Assembly: GCF_946478835.1 (NCBI RefSeq)
Contig: NZ_CAMLDV010000199.1
Location: 1 to 5,813 of the forward strand
Direction of reading: 5' to 3'
Length of the DNA stretch: 5,813 bases
Source: an uncultured Bdellovibrio sp.
GTDB taxonomy: Bacteria; Bdellovibrionota; Bdellovibrionia; Bdellovibrionales; Bdellovibrionaceae
In this document: positions 1 through 5,813 of the stretch, one piece after another
Numbering within the stretch: the first letter of the stretch is position 1
Layout of the letters: each line of letters starts with the position of its first letter
The notes under the pieces: generated by a model
The model's database searches: none
The model's input: the letters and a program-made list of their open reading frames with translations, nothing else
What the model was told of the DNA's origin: nothing
Made by a program: the position numbers and the translations under genes

Positions 1-1
1 A

Positions 2-688
2 GAACAAATCATCGATCACACTCCGACAGTGCGCGAACTGGTGCTTAAAACGGAATCTCCAGCTGAATTTACCTTCAAAGCTGGTCAATTTGTGATGCTC
101 AATGTCCCTCAAGGCGAAGCAAAGCCGATTTTGCGTGCTTATTCCATTGCCTCTGATGACCGCATCAAGAATGGTTTCCGCCTTTTGTTTAAGTTCGTTG
201 AAAACGGAGTGGCCTCGACTTTTGTTTGGAACCTCAAAGGGGGCGAGACGCTCAACTTTACCGGACCTTTTGGAAAAGTGTTTTTCCAAGAACCACCGAC
301 AGAGCAAATCGTTTTCCTCAATACCGGCACCGGACTTTCTCAGCACATCTGTTATCTGCTTTCTAAAAAAGAACAGTATCCGAATCTTCGCTATCGCATG
401 CTCTTCGGCGTTCGCTCCGAGAAAGACATGTACTACCAAAAAGAAATCGATGAACTGCAAAAAGAACTCAAAGATTTCAAATTTGAATTTGTTCTTAGCC
501 GTCCGCAAGATGATTGGAAGGGCAAAAAAGGTTACGTGCAAAACTTTATCAGCGAATTTGATTATAAAAACATTCCAACGACGTTCTACCTCTGCGGTAA
601 CGGCGGCATGATCAAAGAAGTGAAACACCAACTTCTTGAAGTAGATGGTTTTGAGAAATCACGCATCTGGGCGGAAGCGTTTGACTAA
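2..688 (+). CDS. Ferredoxin-NADP reductase family FAD/NAD(P)H oxidoreductase, 5'-truncated by the window
   Basis: Flavoenzyme predicted to move electrons between NAD(P)H and a small redox partner such as ferredoxin or flavodoxin, probably in the cytoplasm. The frame is open to the window edge and residues before the GTG at 29 (EQIIDHTPTV) fit the family's N-terminal strand, so that GTG is an internal valine. About 228 residues are visible, and related single-chain reductases are usually 230-260, so few are missing. Counting from base 2, the FAD-binding motif RAYS is at residues 45-48 and GPFG at 88-91. The NAD(P)-binding half has GTGLS at 109-113, GVRSEKDMYY near 136, SRPQDDW near 166 and CGNGGMI at 198-204. 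The C-terminus is EAFD, so it lacks the terminal Trp or Tyr of Fpr or plant FNR. Its 3' end overlaps the next gene. The electron partner cannot be told from sequence, and a reductase subunit of an oxygenase is an alternative. Confidence 0.85.
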   Translation, partial: EQIIDHTPTVRELVLKTESPAEFTFKAGQFVMLNVPQGEAKPILRAYSIASDDRIKNGFRLLFKFVENGVASTFVWNLKGGETLNFTGPFGKVFFQEPPTEQIVFLNTGTGLSQHICYLLSKKEQYPNLRYRMLFGVRSEKDMYYQKEIDELQKELKDFKFEFVLSRPQDDWKGKKGYVQNFISEFDYKNIPTTFYLCGNGGMIKEVKHQLLEVDGFEKSRIWAEAFD

Positions 689-1589
689 GAGTCGCGCGGC
701 CATCGAATTGATCTTTGCCGGGGTCCTTTGGGGCTTCGGCTTTGTCGCCACTGTCTGGGCTCTGAAGGCCTTCACTCCCATCGAGACGTTAATTTATCGT
801 TTTATCATCGCCTCAGTTTTTGGCGAGATTCTTTACATCATTTTTCGCGGAATCAACTTCACAACGATTCGCGAAGAGTTATTACGCGCGCTTCCCGCGG
901 GTCTTTTTCTTGGCGGAATGCTACTTTTACAAACCATCGGACTGAAATACACGACAGCGACAAAGAGCGGATTTCTGACGAGCCTTTATGTGATTTTTGT
1001 ACCGCTTTTCAATGCGTGGTTTTTCAAGTCGCGTTCCGGATGGAAAAATTATGCTTTGGTTTTGTTGGCCCTGACGGGAACTTTTATTCTGATGGACGCC
1101 AATCTTCAAGGGGTCAACACCGGCGACCTTTGGACGATTGGTTGTTCGGTCATCGCCGCTTTTCATATTATTTATATCGGTCGCATTTCAAACCGTGTTG
1201 GCAATGCGTTTCGCTTTAATAATTTTCAATCTTTGTGGTGCTTAGCTTTTCTGACTCCCCTTTTATTAACTCAAGATAAGATCACCATGAGTTCAGAGCC
1301 CTGGCTTCCTTGGGTTGGCGTGATCTGTTTAGGGGTGGCTTCGAGTGTAATTGCGTTTTATCTGCAAGTGCGCACACAAAAAGTTCTGTCGGATGGGACA
1401 GCGAGCATGCTGTTTTTATTGGAGTCGCCATTTGCGGCAATCTTTGGATATTTTATTTTAAGCGAGCGCCTGACCTTGTTTCAGCTCTCAGGCGCCTTGA
1501 TGATTTTAATCGCTTCTATTCTGCAGATTCTTTGGGACTCTTCTTCAAAGACCACAGGAACGAAACCGCAATCACAAGTCCTCCACTAA
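645..1589 (+). CDS. EamA/DMT-superfamily transporter (ten-helix permease)
   Basis: Inner-membrane permease of the drug/metabolite transporter superfamily, expected to export or exchange small metabolites; the substrate cannot be predicted. Numbered from the ATG at 645 (314 aa), there are about ten hydrophobic helices, near 19-41, 48-68, 82-101, 106-127, 136-151, 162-179, 193-209, 221-240, 252-272 and 278-297, in the duplicated EamA arrangement. Family hallmarks are LWGFGF in helix 1, ATKSGFLTSLYVIFVP at 105-120 ending the first repeat, and the second-repeat stretch with LLESPFAAIFGY and LSERLT at 258-277. The start is unresolved: the ATG at 645 overlaps the upstream gene by 44 nt with a weak GAAG before it, while TTG at 681 gives an 8-nt overlap, a GGAAG close upstream, and the usual short tail before helix 1. 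Overlap implies co-transcription with the reductase. The 3' end overlaps the convergent DUF475 gene by 74 bp. Confidence 0.88.
   Translation: MVLRNHASGRKRLTKSRAAIELIFAGVLWGFGFVATVWALKAFTPIETLIYRFIIASVFGEILYIIFRGINFTTIREELLRALPAGLFLGGMLLLQTIGLKYTTATKSGFLTSLYVIFVPLFNAWFFKSRSGWKNYALVLLALTGTFILMDANLQGVNTGDLWTIGCSVIAAFHIIYIGRISNRVGNAFRFNNFQSLWCLAFLTPLLLTQDKITMSSEPWLPWVGVICLGVASSVIAFYLQVRTQKVLSDGTASMLFLLESPFAAIFGYFILSERLTLFQLSGALMILIASILQILWDSSSKTTGTKPQSQVLH
1466..1495 (-). terminator. Possible transcript-end hairpin for the DUF475 transcript, inside the transporter coding region
   Basis: A perfect 8-bp GC-rich inverted repeat (GCGCCTGA at 1466-1473, TCAGGCGC at 1488-1495) with a 14-nt loop begins 20 nt past the DUF475 stop on the minus strand, where a terminator would be expected. 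It lies inside the opposing transporter gene (codons for roughly SERLTLFQLSG). On the minus strand it is followed by TCGCTTAAAATAAAAT, which is A-rich without a U-tract, so it is not a canonical intrinsic terminator. It may only pause polymerase or protect a 3' end, or may be a chance product of codon choice. Confidence 0.25.
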
Positions 1590-2547
1590 GACCTGTCACC
1601 CATTCAGGAATGTGCAGGAATGGATCTGCGAGCATAATCATAGCTAGAATACCGATAGCGTAAAAAGCGCCATGCTCAAGATAAGCAAACTGCTTGAGTG
1701 CTTCCTTTTCAACAAACATGATTGTCAAACTTCTGACGAAGAAAGCCCCGATACTGAGACCAATCATGATAATGAAAAGATTGTGCGTGATCGCAAAGGC
1801 TCCCACAACACCGTCAAAACTGAAAGAGGCATCTAGAACTTCCAAATAAAGGAACATGCCCGCGCTGGCTCTGTGCACGTCCTTCATTGTTTCATCAGAA
1901 GCTTCAAGCCATGAACCGATGCCGTCCACAATCACGTAAGTGATAAGACCCGCCATTCCCGCTTTCAAGAAGGTCAACGACTCTTCCATAGGCAGGAAGT
2001 GAGAAATCAATGCAAGAATGACAAGACAAAGAGCCACCTCGATCGCTTCGACTTTGCTGCCCAAGTACGCTGTTGGTTTTTCGATAAAAGAAATCCAGTG
2101 CAAATCCTTGCTTTCATCGTAGAAGTATTTAAGGGCCACCATCAACAAGAACGCACCACCAAAGGCCGCAACCTGCAAATGGGCGCCCAACATCAGTTTT
2201 GCATAATCATCAGGGCGAGTGGCCGCCATTACCAGTGCCTGCCACGGATTGATGTCAGCAGCGAAAGTGACGATCAACAATGGAAAGACCAAACGCATTC
2301 CGAAAACGGCGATCAACATCCCCCACGTCAAGAAGCGATGACGCCATACGGGAGTCATTTCTTTAAGAACAACGGCATTCACAATCGCATTATCAAAAGA
2401 CAAAGAGATTTCAAGAACGGCTAAAATCACCGCAATAAAAAGAGCACCGAAACCTGCGGCTGCAGTTCCGCCGTAATAATGACCGACAAAGTAAGACGCA
2501 ATAAGTCCGATAACTGTAAAGAAAAAGGAGCCAGTAAAGTATTTCAT
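1516..2547 (-). CDS. DUF475 / TerC-like integral membrane protein
   Basis: Polytopic inner-membrane protein of 343 aa that I assign to the DUF475 family, related to TerC/Alx. Relatives are linked to metal-ion handling, notably manganese export, and tellurite resistance; the function of this protein is unknown. It shows an internal duplication of the family's acidic intramembrane motif: EISLSFDNA at 46-54 and DASFSFDGV at 239-247, giving paired acidic residues E46/D52 and D239/D245. Hydrophobic helices cover most of the chain, with a soluble loop near 143-168 and a short Lys-rich tail. I chose ATG at 2547 rather than the in-frame GTG at 2574 because the nine extra residues (MAGAAGCGA) look spurious and AGGA lies nine bases before the ATG. 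It sits 39 bp downstream of uvrA on the same strand, probably co-transcribed. Its last 74 bp, including the stop, overlap the end of the opposing transporter gene. Confidence 0.85.
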   Translation of the reverse strand: MKYFTGSFFFTVIGLIASYFVGHYYGGTAAAGFGALFIAVILAVLEISLSFDNAIVNAVVLKEMTPVWRHRFLTWGMLIAVFGMRLVFPLLIVTFAADINPWQALVMAATRPDDYAKLMLGAHLQVAAFGGAFLLMVALKYFYDESKDLHWISFIEKPTAYLGSKVEAIEVALCLVILALISHFLPMEESLTFLKAGMAGLITYVIVDGIGSWLEASDETMKDVHRASAGMFLYLEVLDASFSFDGVVGAFAITHNLFIIMIGLSIGAFFVRSLTIMFVEKEALKQFAYLEHGAFYAIGILAMIMLADPFLHIPEWVTGLSGGLVIAVSFLWSLKKSPKESAE

Positions 2548-2556
2548 GGCTCCACA

Positions 2557-2560
2557 TCCT
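2557..2560 (-). promoter_or_regulatory. Ribosome binding site deciding the DUF475 start
   Basis: AGGA on the minus strand lies nine bases before the ATG at 2547, and a second purine run GGAG (2553-2550) lies only two bases before it. This supports the ATG at 2547 over the GTG at 2574. The site falls in the loop of a possible stem that pairs the start codon (2569-2575 with 2545-2551). Confidence 0.5.
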
Positions 2561-2586
2561 GCGGCTCCAGCCACGAAGAATCAAGA

Positions 2587-5187
2587 TTATTTCAAAACAG
2601 GCTTTAAAAATTTACCAGTTTCACTGCCTGAAACTTTGGCAACCTGCTCTGGAGTTCCTGTGGCGACGATATAGCCTCCGCCTTTTCCTCCATCGGGTCC
2701 TAGATCAATCACATGGTCTGCCGATTTAACAACTTCCATATTGTGTTCGATCACTAGCACCGTGTTACCCTGATCTGCGAGCTCTTGAATAAGTTCTACA
2801 AGCTTGCGAACGTCATCAAAATGCAGACCCGTGGTTGGCTCATCGAGAATGTATAAAGTTTTTCCGGTGCCGCGACGAGAAAGCTCTTTAGAAAGCTTCA
2901 CGCGTTGCGCTTCACCCCCGGATAAGGTTGTCGAACTTTGTCCTAGGGTCATGTAATCCAGACCCACGCGATGCAAAGTTTCAAGCTTGCGATAAATCTG
3001 GCTATGGTTTTTGAAAAACTCCAAGGCTTCACTGACGCTCATTTCAAGAACATCCGCGATGGATTTGCTTTTGTATTTAATATTCAACGTCTCACGATTG
3101 TATCTGCGCCCCTGGCAGGTATCACAGGTCACAAAGACATCACTAAGGAAGTGCATCTCAACACGGATTTGTCCATGCCCCATACACGTTTCGCAACGAC
3201 CACCTTTGACGTTAAAACTAAAGCGGCCTGGTTCATAGCCACGAAGTTTTGAATCCGGAAGATTCGCAAAAAGATCGCGAATCATTGGGAAAAGCCCCAC
3301 GTATGTCGCTGGCGTAGATCGCGGTGTTCTGCCAATCGGTCTTTGATTGATGTCGATGACTTTATCGATCTTATCAAGACCTTCAATTTTTTTATAAGGT
3401 GACGGCTGTGCCGACGCTTTATAAAAATGCTGCGCTAAAATTTTATAAAGAGTATCGATGATCAGCGTACTTTTTCCTGAACCTGAAACACCGGTCACTG
3501 CCGTGAACGTGCCCAGTGGAATTTGCATATCCACATTGTGCAGATTGTTTCCGCTAGCTCCTGTCAGTTTTAAAAACTGACCATTGCCTTTGCGGCGTTC
3601 TGCTGGAACAGGAATGCGCATCTCACCTTTAAGATATTTTCCTGTCAGTGATTTTGGATTGTTCTCAAGTTCTTCCGGAGTTCCTTGAGCCATCATCTCG
3701 CCGCCTAAAACACCGGCACGAGGACCCAAGTCCACAACAAAATCCGCATAGCGAATCGTGTCTTCATCATGCTCAACCAGAAGAATCGTATTTCCACGAT
3801 CTTTAAGCTCACCGATAATATTTAACAAACGATGATGGTCGCGCGGATGAAGACCAATACTCGGCTCGTCCATCACGTAAAGAACGCCGATCAACGAAGA
3901 ACCGACTTGTGTTGCCAAACGAATGCGCTGAGCTTCACCGCCAGACAAAGTTCTTGAGGGACGACTTAAAGACAAATATCCCGTTCCCACACGAATCAAG
4001 TAATCCAAGCGTGCGACGATTTGTTTTACGATTTTTTCAGCAATCAATTGGTCTTTGGATTTCCACTTGAGTTTTGAAATCCAATCACGCAACTCAACGG
4101 CACCGAGGTCCGCAAGCTCCGCGATCGTCTTTTCACCCAAACGAATGTTGAGCGCTTCCGGTATTAGACGTGAACCATGACAATCAGGGCACGCCGATAA
4201 AACCATTTCTTCATCTTCTTCGTCATCTTCATCTGAAGTTTTTTTGCCTTTGTATTTATAGACGACTTTATCTAATTTTTTGCCGCCGACTTCCGAGTCT
4301 GAAAATTGTTCTTCTTCAACAAGATCAATGGTTCCCAAACCATTGCACGTCGGGCAGGCTCCACGCGGGTTATTGAAACTAAACATACGCGGTTCAATTT
4401 CAGGAAAGCTGTATCCGCACTCAGGACACGCCGAATGAAGTGAATAGGAAACACGTTCTCCGTCCAGAGTTTCAATAATAACTCGGCCGTTCGCCATCGA
4501 AAGCGCGGTGTTGATACTCTCTGAGAGACGAAGCTTCATAGAGTCTTTAAGAATCAACTGATCGACAACAAGATCGATATCGTGGGTTTTCGTTTTTGCA
4601 AGCTTCGTCGCTTTATCAAGATCAATCATCTTGCCGTCGACTTTGGCTTTCACAAAACCTTTCTTCGCCCAACGTTGGAACTCTGCTAAGAACTCCCCTT
4701 TTTTTCCCGAAGCCATAGGAGCCAGAACATAGAACTTCGTGCCCATGCTCTTCTTCATGACGTCTTCAATGATCTGTTGCGGAGTTTGGCTGGTCACGGG
4801 AATGTGATGAATCGGACACTCTGGAATTCCCAGTTTTGCAAATAACAGACGAAGATAATCGTAGATCTCTGTCACCGTTCCTACAGTAGAGCGAGGATTT
4901 GTGCTCACTGATTTTTGATCGATTGCAATCGCCGGAGAAAGTCCCGAGATGGAATCCACTTCCGGTTTTTTTAATTGCTCGAGGAAATTTCGCGCATACG
5001 CTGAAAGACTTTCCACGTAACGACGTTGGCCTTCTGCATAGACGGTGTCAAAAGCGAGTGACGATTTCCCACTGCCGCTCAAACCCGTGAACACCGTGAT
5101 TTTATTCCGAGGAATAACCACGCTGACATTTTTCAGATTATGCTCTTTTGCGCCTTTTACTATGATTCCATCTTCAGCTTGTGACAT
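2587..5187 (-). CDS. uvrA: Excinuclease ABC subunit A (UvrA) with shortened insertion domain
   Basis: Damage-recognition ATPase of nucleotide excision repair; as a dimer it loads UvrB on lesions before UvrC incision. 866 aa against about 940 in E. coli. Two ABC modules are complete: Walker [10 protein letters not shown] (35-43) and GVSGSGKST (566-574), signatures LSGGEAQR (414-421 and 755-762), Walker B with DEPSIGLH (440-447) and DEPTTGLH (782-789), H-loops H473 and H815. Zinc ligands are present: C254/C257/C278/C281, C665/C668/C688/C691, and C333/C336 probably with C124/H127. The UvrB-binding region (about 125-250) is retained, so this is UvrA1, not the UvrA2 type lacking it. C281 and C333 have 51 residues between them versus about 125 by my recollection of E. 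coli, which accounts for the whole length difference; the segment holds a Lys-rich then Asp/Glu-rich linker. ATG at 5187 is the only start before the conserved N-terminus; no good Shine-Dalgarno precedes it. Confidence 0.98.
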   Translation of the reverse strand: MSQAEDGIIVKGAKEHNLKNVSVVIPRNKITVFTGLSGSGKSSLAFDTVYAEGQRRYVESLSAYARNFLEQLKKPEVDSISGLSPAIAIDQKSVSTNPRSTVGTVTEIYDYLRLLFAKLGIPECPIHHIPVTSQTPQQIIEDVMKKSMGTKFYVLAPMASGKKGEFLAEFQRWAKKGFVKAKVDGKMIDLDKATKLAKTKTHDIDLVVDQLILKDSMKLRLSESINTALSMANGRVIIETLDGERVSYSLHSACPECGYSFPEIEPRMFSFNNPRGACPTCNGLGTIDLVEEEQFSDSEVGGKKLDKVVYKYKGKKTSDEDDEEDEEMVLSACPDCHGSRLIPEALNIRLGEKTIAELADLGAVELRDWISKLKWKSKDQLIAEKIVKQIVARLDYLIRVGTGYLSLSRPSRTLSGGEAQRIRLATQVGSSLIGVLYVMDEPSIGLHPRDHHRLLNIIGELKDRGNTILLVEHDEDTIRYADFVVDLGPRAGVLGGEMMAQGTPEELENNPKSLTGKYLKGEMRIPVPAERRKGNGQFLKLTGASGNNLHNVDMQIPLGTFTAVTGVSGSGKSTLIIDTLYKILAQHFYKASAQPSPYKKIEGLDKIDKVIDINQRPIGRTPRSTPATYVGLFPMIRDLFANLPDSKLRGYEPGRFSFNVKGGRCETCMGHGQIRVEMHFLSDVFVTCDTCQGRRYNRETLNIKYKSKSIADVLEMSVSEALEFFKNHSQIYRKLETLHRVGLDYMTLGQSSTTLSGGEAQRVKLSKELSRRGTGKTLYILDEPTTGLHFDDVRKLVELIQELADQGNTVLVIEHNMEVVKSADHVIDLGPDGGKGGGYIVATGTPEQVAKVSGSETGKFLKPVLK

Positions 5188-5195
5188 AAGCCCGT

Positions 5196-5225
5196 ATTGT
5201 AGAATGGAAATCGCGGAATAGACAA
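5196..5225 (-). promoter_or_regulatory. Candidate sigma-70-type promoter for uvrA
   Basis: On the minus strand, TTGTCT (5225-5220, 4 of 6 to TTGACA) and TACAAT (5201-5196, 5 of 6 to TATAAT) are separated by 18 bp. A start about seven bases past the -10 box would fall near 5189, two or three bases before the uvrA ATG, so the mRNA would be leaderless or nearly so. This fits the lack of a clear Shine-Dalgarno (only ...ACGGGCTT before ATG). I see no LexA-type palindrome here. Confidence 0.45.
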
Positions 5226-5247
5226 TACAGGTCTAGAAATTAGGAAG

Positions 5248-5270
5248 GAGGGTCAAAGATTTCGACCCTC
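5248..5270 (-). terminator. Likely intrinsic terminator of the fur-family gene
   Basis: A perfect 7-bp stem, GAGGGTC with GACCCTC, surrounds nine bases; a G-U and two A-U pairs could extend it to 10 bp with a three-base loop. It begins four bases past the fur stop codon. On the minus strand it is followed by CTTCCTAATTTCTAG, which is pyrimidine-rich but not a strong U-tract, so termination may be partial and allow read-through into uvrA. Confidence 0.55.
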
Positions 5271-5274
5271 AGAT

Positions 5275-5766
5275 TTATTTTGCCTGGCAGGCTGGGCAAA
5301 CGCCGTACAGCTCTAGGATATGATGTGTTAGTTTAAAGCCGAATTGATTCGCGACTTTTTCTTGAAGACTTTCAATCGCCCTGTTTTCGAATTCGCAGAT
5401 TTTTCCGCACTTCACACATGTCAAATGGTCATGGTGACCCTTTGGAGTCAGCTCGTAACGAGCAGGAAGTCCGCCCATACGAACTTCCGTCACAAATGTG
5501 CCTTCAGTCAGAGTGCGCAAGAAACGATAAACAGTCGCAAATCCAATCTCAGGATGAATCTTGTTGAGCTTTTCATAAAGCTCTTGCGCTGTGACGTGAC
5601 GACGGCCCTCATGAAGAGCCTTTAAGATCGCCATACGTTGAGTCGTGACCTTCAGATTGAGCGCACGGATAATACGTTTAAGCTCTGCTTCGTCAAAATC
5701 ATCATGATGAACAACAATGTCTTCATCGTGCTGTCTTGGCAGAAATGGAACTGTGTCTTTACCCAT
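5275..5766 (-). CDS. Fur-family metal-dependent transcriptional regulator
   Basis: Cytoplasmic DNA-binding repressor of the ferric uptake regulator family, 163 aa. A winged-helix domain covers about residues 27-107, with TTQRMAILKAL (41-51) and the recognition-helix signature FATVYRFL (76-83). The C-terminal dimer and metal domain has HHDHLTC (111-117), C117/C120 and C157/C160 for the structural zinc site, and H57, E105, H112, H114 and E125 at sensing positions. E105 and E125 are glutamates as in Fur, where PerR has aspartates, so Fur is favoured over PerR; Zur or another subtype is not excluded. An acidic, His-containing extension (about 11-26) makes the N-terminus some 20 residues longer than in E. 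coli Fur. ATG at 5766 was chosen over GTG at 5772 because GAGGTGA ends two bases before the ATG and contains that GTG. Transcribed toward uvrA, with a hairpin between them. Regulon unknown. Confidence 0.9.
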   Translation of the reverse strand: MGKDTVPFLPRQHDEDIVVHHDDFDEAELKRIIRALNLKVTTQRMAILKALHEGRRHVTAQELYEKLNKIHPEIGFATVYRFLRTLTEGTFVTEVRMGGLPARYELTPKGHHDHLTCVKCGKICEFENRAIESLQEKVANQFGFKLTHHILELYGVCPACQAK

Positions 5767-5768
5767 GG

Positions 5769-5775
5769 TCACCTC
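5769..5775 (-). promoter_or_regulatory. Strong Shine-Dalgarno deciding the fur start
   Basis: GAGGTGA on the minus strand matches the anti-Shine-Dalgarno consensus over seven bases and gives a five-base gap from GAGG to the ATG at 5766. The upstream in-frame GTG at 5772 is part of this site, so it is very unlikely to be the start codon. Confidence 0.7.
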
Positions 5776-5783
5776 GAGGGTCA

Positions 5784-5813
5784 GTTATAGGGGATCCTCT
5801 TTGGGAAGTCCAA
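5784..5813 (-). promoter_or_regulatory. Candidate promoter for the fur-family gene at the window edge
   Basis: On the minus strand, TATAAC (5789-5784, 5 of 6 to the -10 consensus) lies 18 bp after TTGGAC (5813-5808, only 3 of 6 to TTGACA). Transcription would begin near 5777, giving an 11-base leader that just includes the GAGGTGA site. The -35 element is weak and abuts the window end, so more upstream sequence is needed. No Fur-box-like repeat is visible in the 40 bases available. Confidence 0.3.

Noticed and set aside
29..31. GTG as the start of the reductase gene
   Set aside because: The frame is open to the window edge and the preceding residues match the family's N-terminal strand, so this is an internal valine of a gene cut by the window.
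1999..2424. Plus-strand open frame of 141 codons opposite the DUF475 gene
   Set aside because: Low-complexity basic and His/Gln-rich translation with no family resemblance; it is the antisense shadow of a well-supported membrane protein gene.
2548..2586. Metal-sensing riboswitch before the DUF475 gene
   Set aside because: The gap after uvrA is only 39 bases, too short for a known manganese-type (yybP-ykoY) riboswitch.
2971..3252. Plus-strand open frames opposite uvrA (also near 4170-4376 and 4899-5090)
   Set aside because: They lie fully antisense to conserved UvrA coding sequence, have no recognisable motifs and no ribosome sites I could support.
4207..4239. Frameshift or degraded repeat at the acidic run of UvrA
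   Set aside because: The frame is intact on both sides, with correctly spaced zinc ligands and motifs, and the codons mix GAC/GAT and GAA/GAG, so this is not a slipped simple repeat.
5188..5274. LexA/SOS operator in front of uvrA
   Set aside because: No CTGT-N8-ACAG, GAAC-N4-GTTC or TTAC-N3-GTAA-like palindrome is present. I recall that canonical SOS genes are reported not to be under LexA control in Bdellovibrio, so absence is not surprising if the organism guess is right.
5773..5813. Autoregulatory Fur box upstream of the fur-family gene
   Set aside because: The 41 bases available show no GATAAT-type inverted hexamers; the only palindrome, CCTCGAGG at the ribosome site, is short and likely chance. 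The true operator could lie beyond the window.

Overview
This 5.8 kb window is almost entirely protein-coding and holds five genes that read as ordinary bacterial chromosome. Gene spacing is tight, GC is moderate by eye, and I see no transposase, phage gene, CRISPR array or tRNA/rRNA. The protein set and sequence style suggest a Gram-negative proteobacterium-like organism. Bdellovibrio and relatives are my best guess, from general resemblance only; a database search would settle it.

Layout. Two plus-strand genes occupy the left: the 3' part of an FAD/NAD(P)H oxidoreductase of the ferredoxin-NADP reductase family (cut by the window edge, to 688), then an overlapping EamA/DMT-family ten-helix transporter (to 1589). 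Three minus-strand genes follow. Reading right to left in transcription order they are a Fur-family metalloregulator (5766-5275), uvrA (5187-2587) and a DUF475/TerC-like membrane protein (2547-1516). The two strands converge tail to tail, and the transporter and DUF475 coding regions overlap by 74 bp.

Regulation. A hairpin in the 87 bp fur-uvrA gap looks like a fur terminator. It is followed by a plausible sigma-70-type promoter that would start the uvrA transcript only a few bases before its ATG. uvrA and DUF475 are 39 bp apart and probably share a transcript. A Fur-type regulator and a TerC-like, possibly metal-handling, membrane protein flank uvrA, but nothing in the sequence shows that Fur controls either neighbour.

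I found no clear undescribed multi-gene system. The most notable points are: a UvrA whose DNA-facing insertion domain is largely gone and replaced by a short basic-then-acidic linker; the 74 bp convergent coding overlap, with a GC-rich hairpin just past the DUF475 stop; a possibly leaderless uvrA mRNA; and an acidic, His-containing N-terminal extension on the Fur protein.
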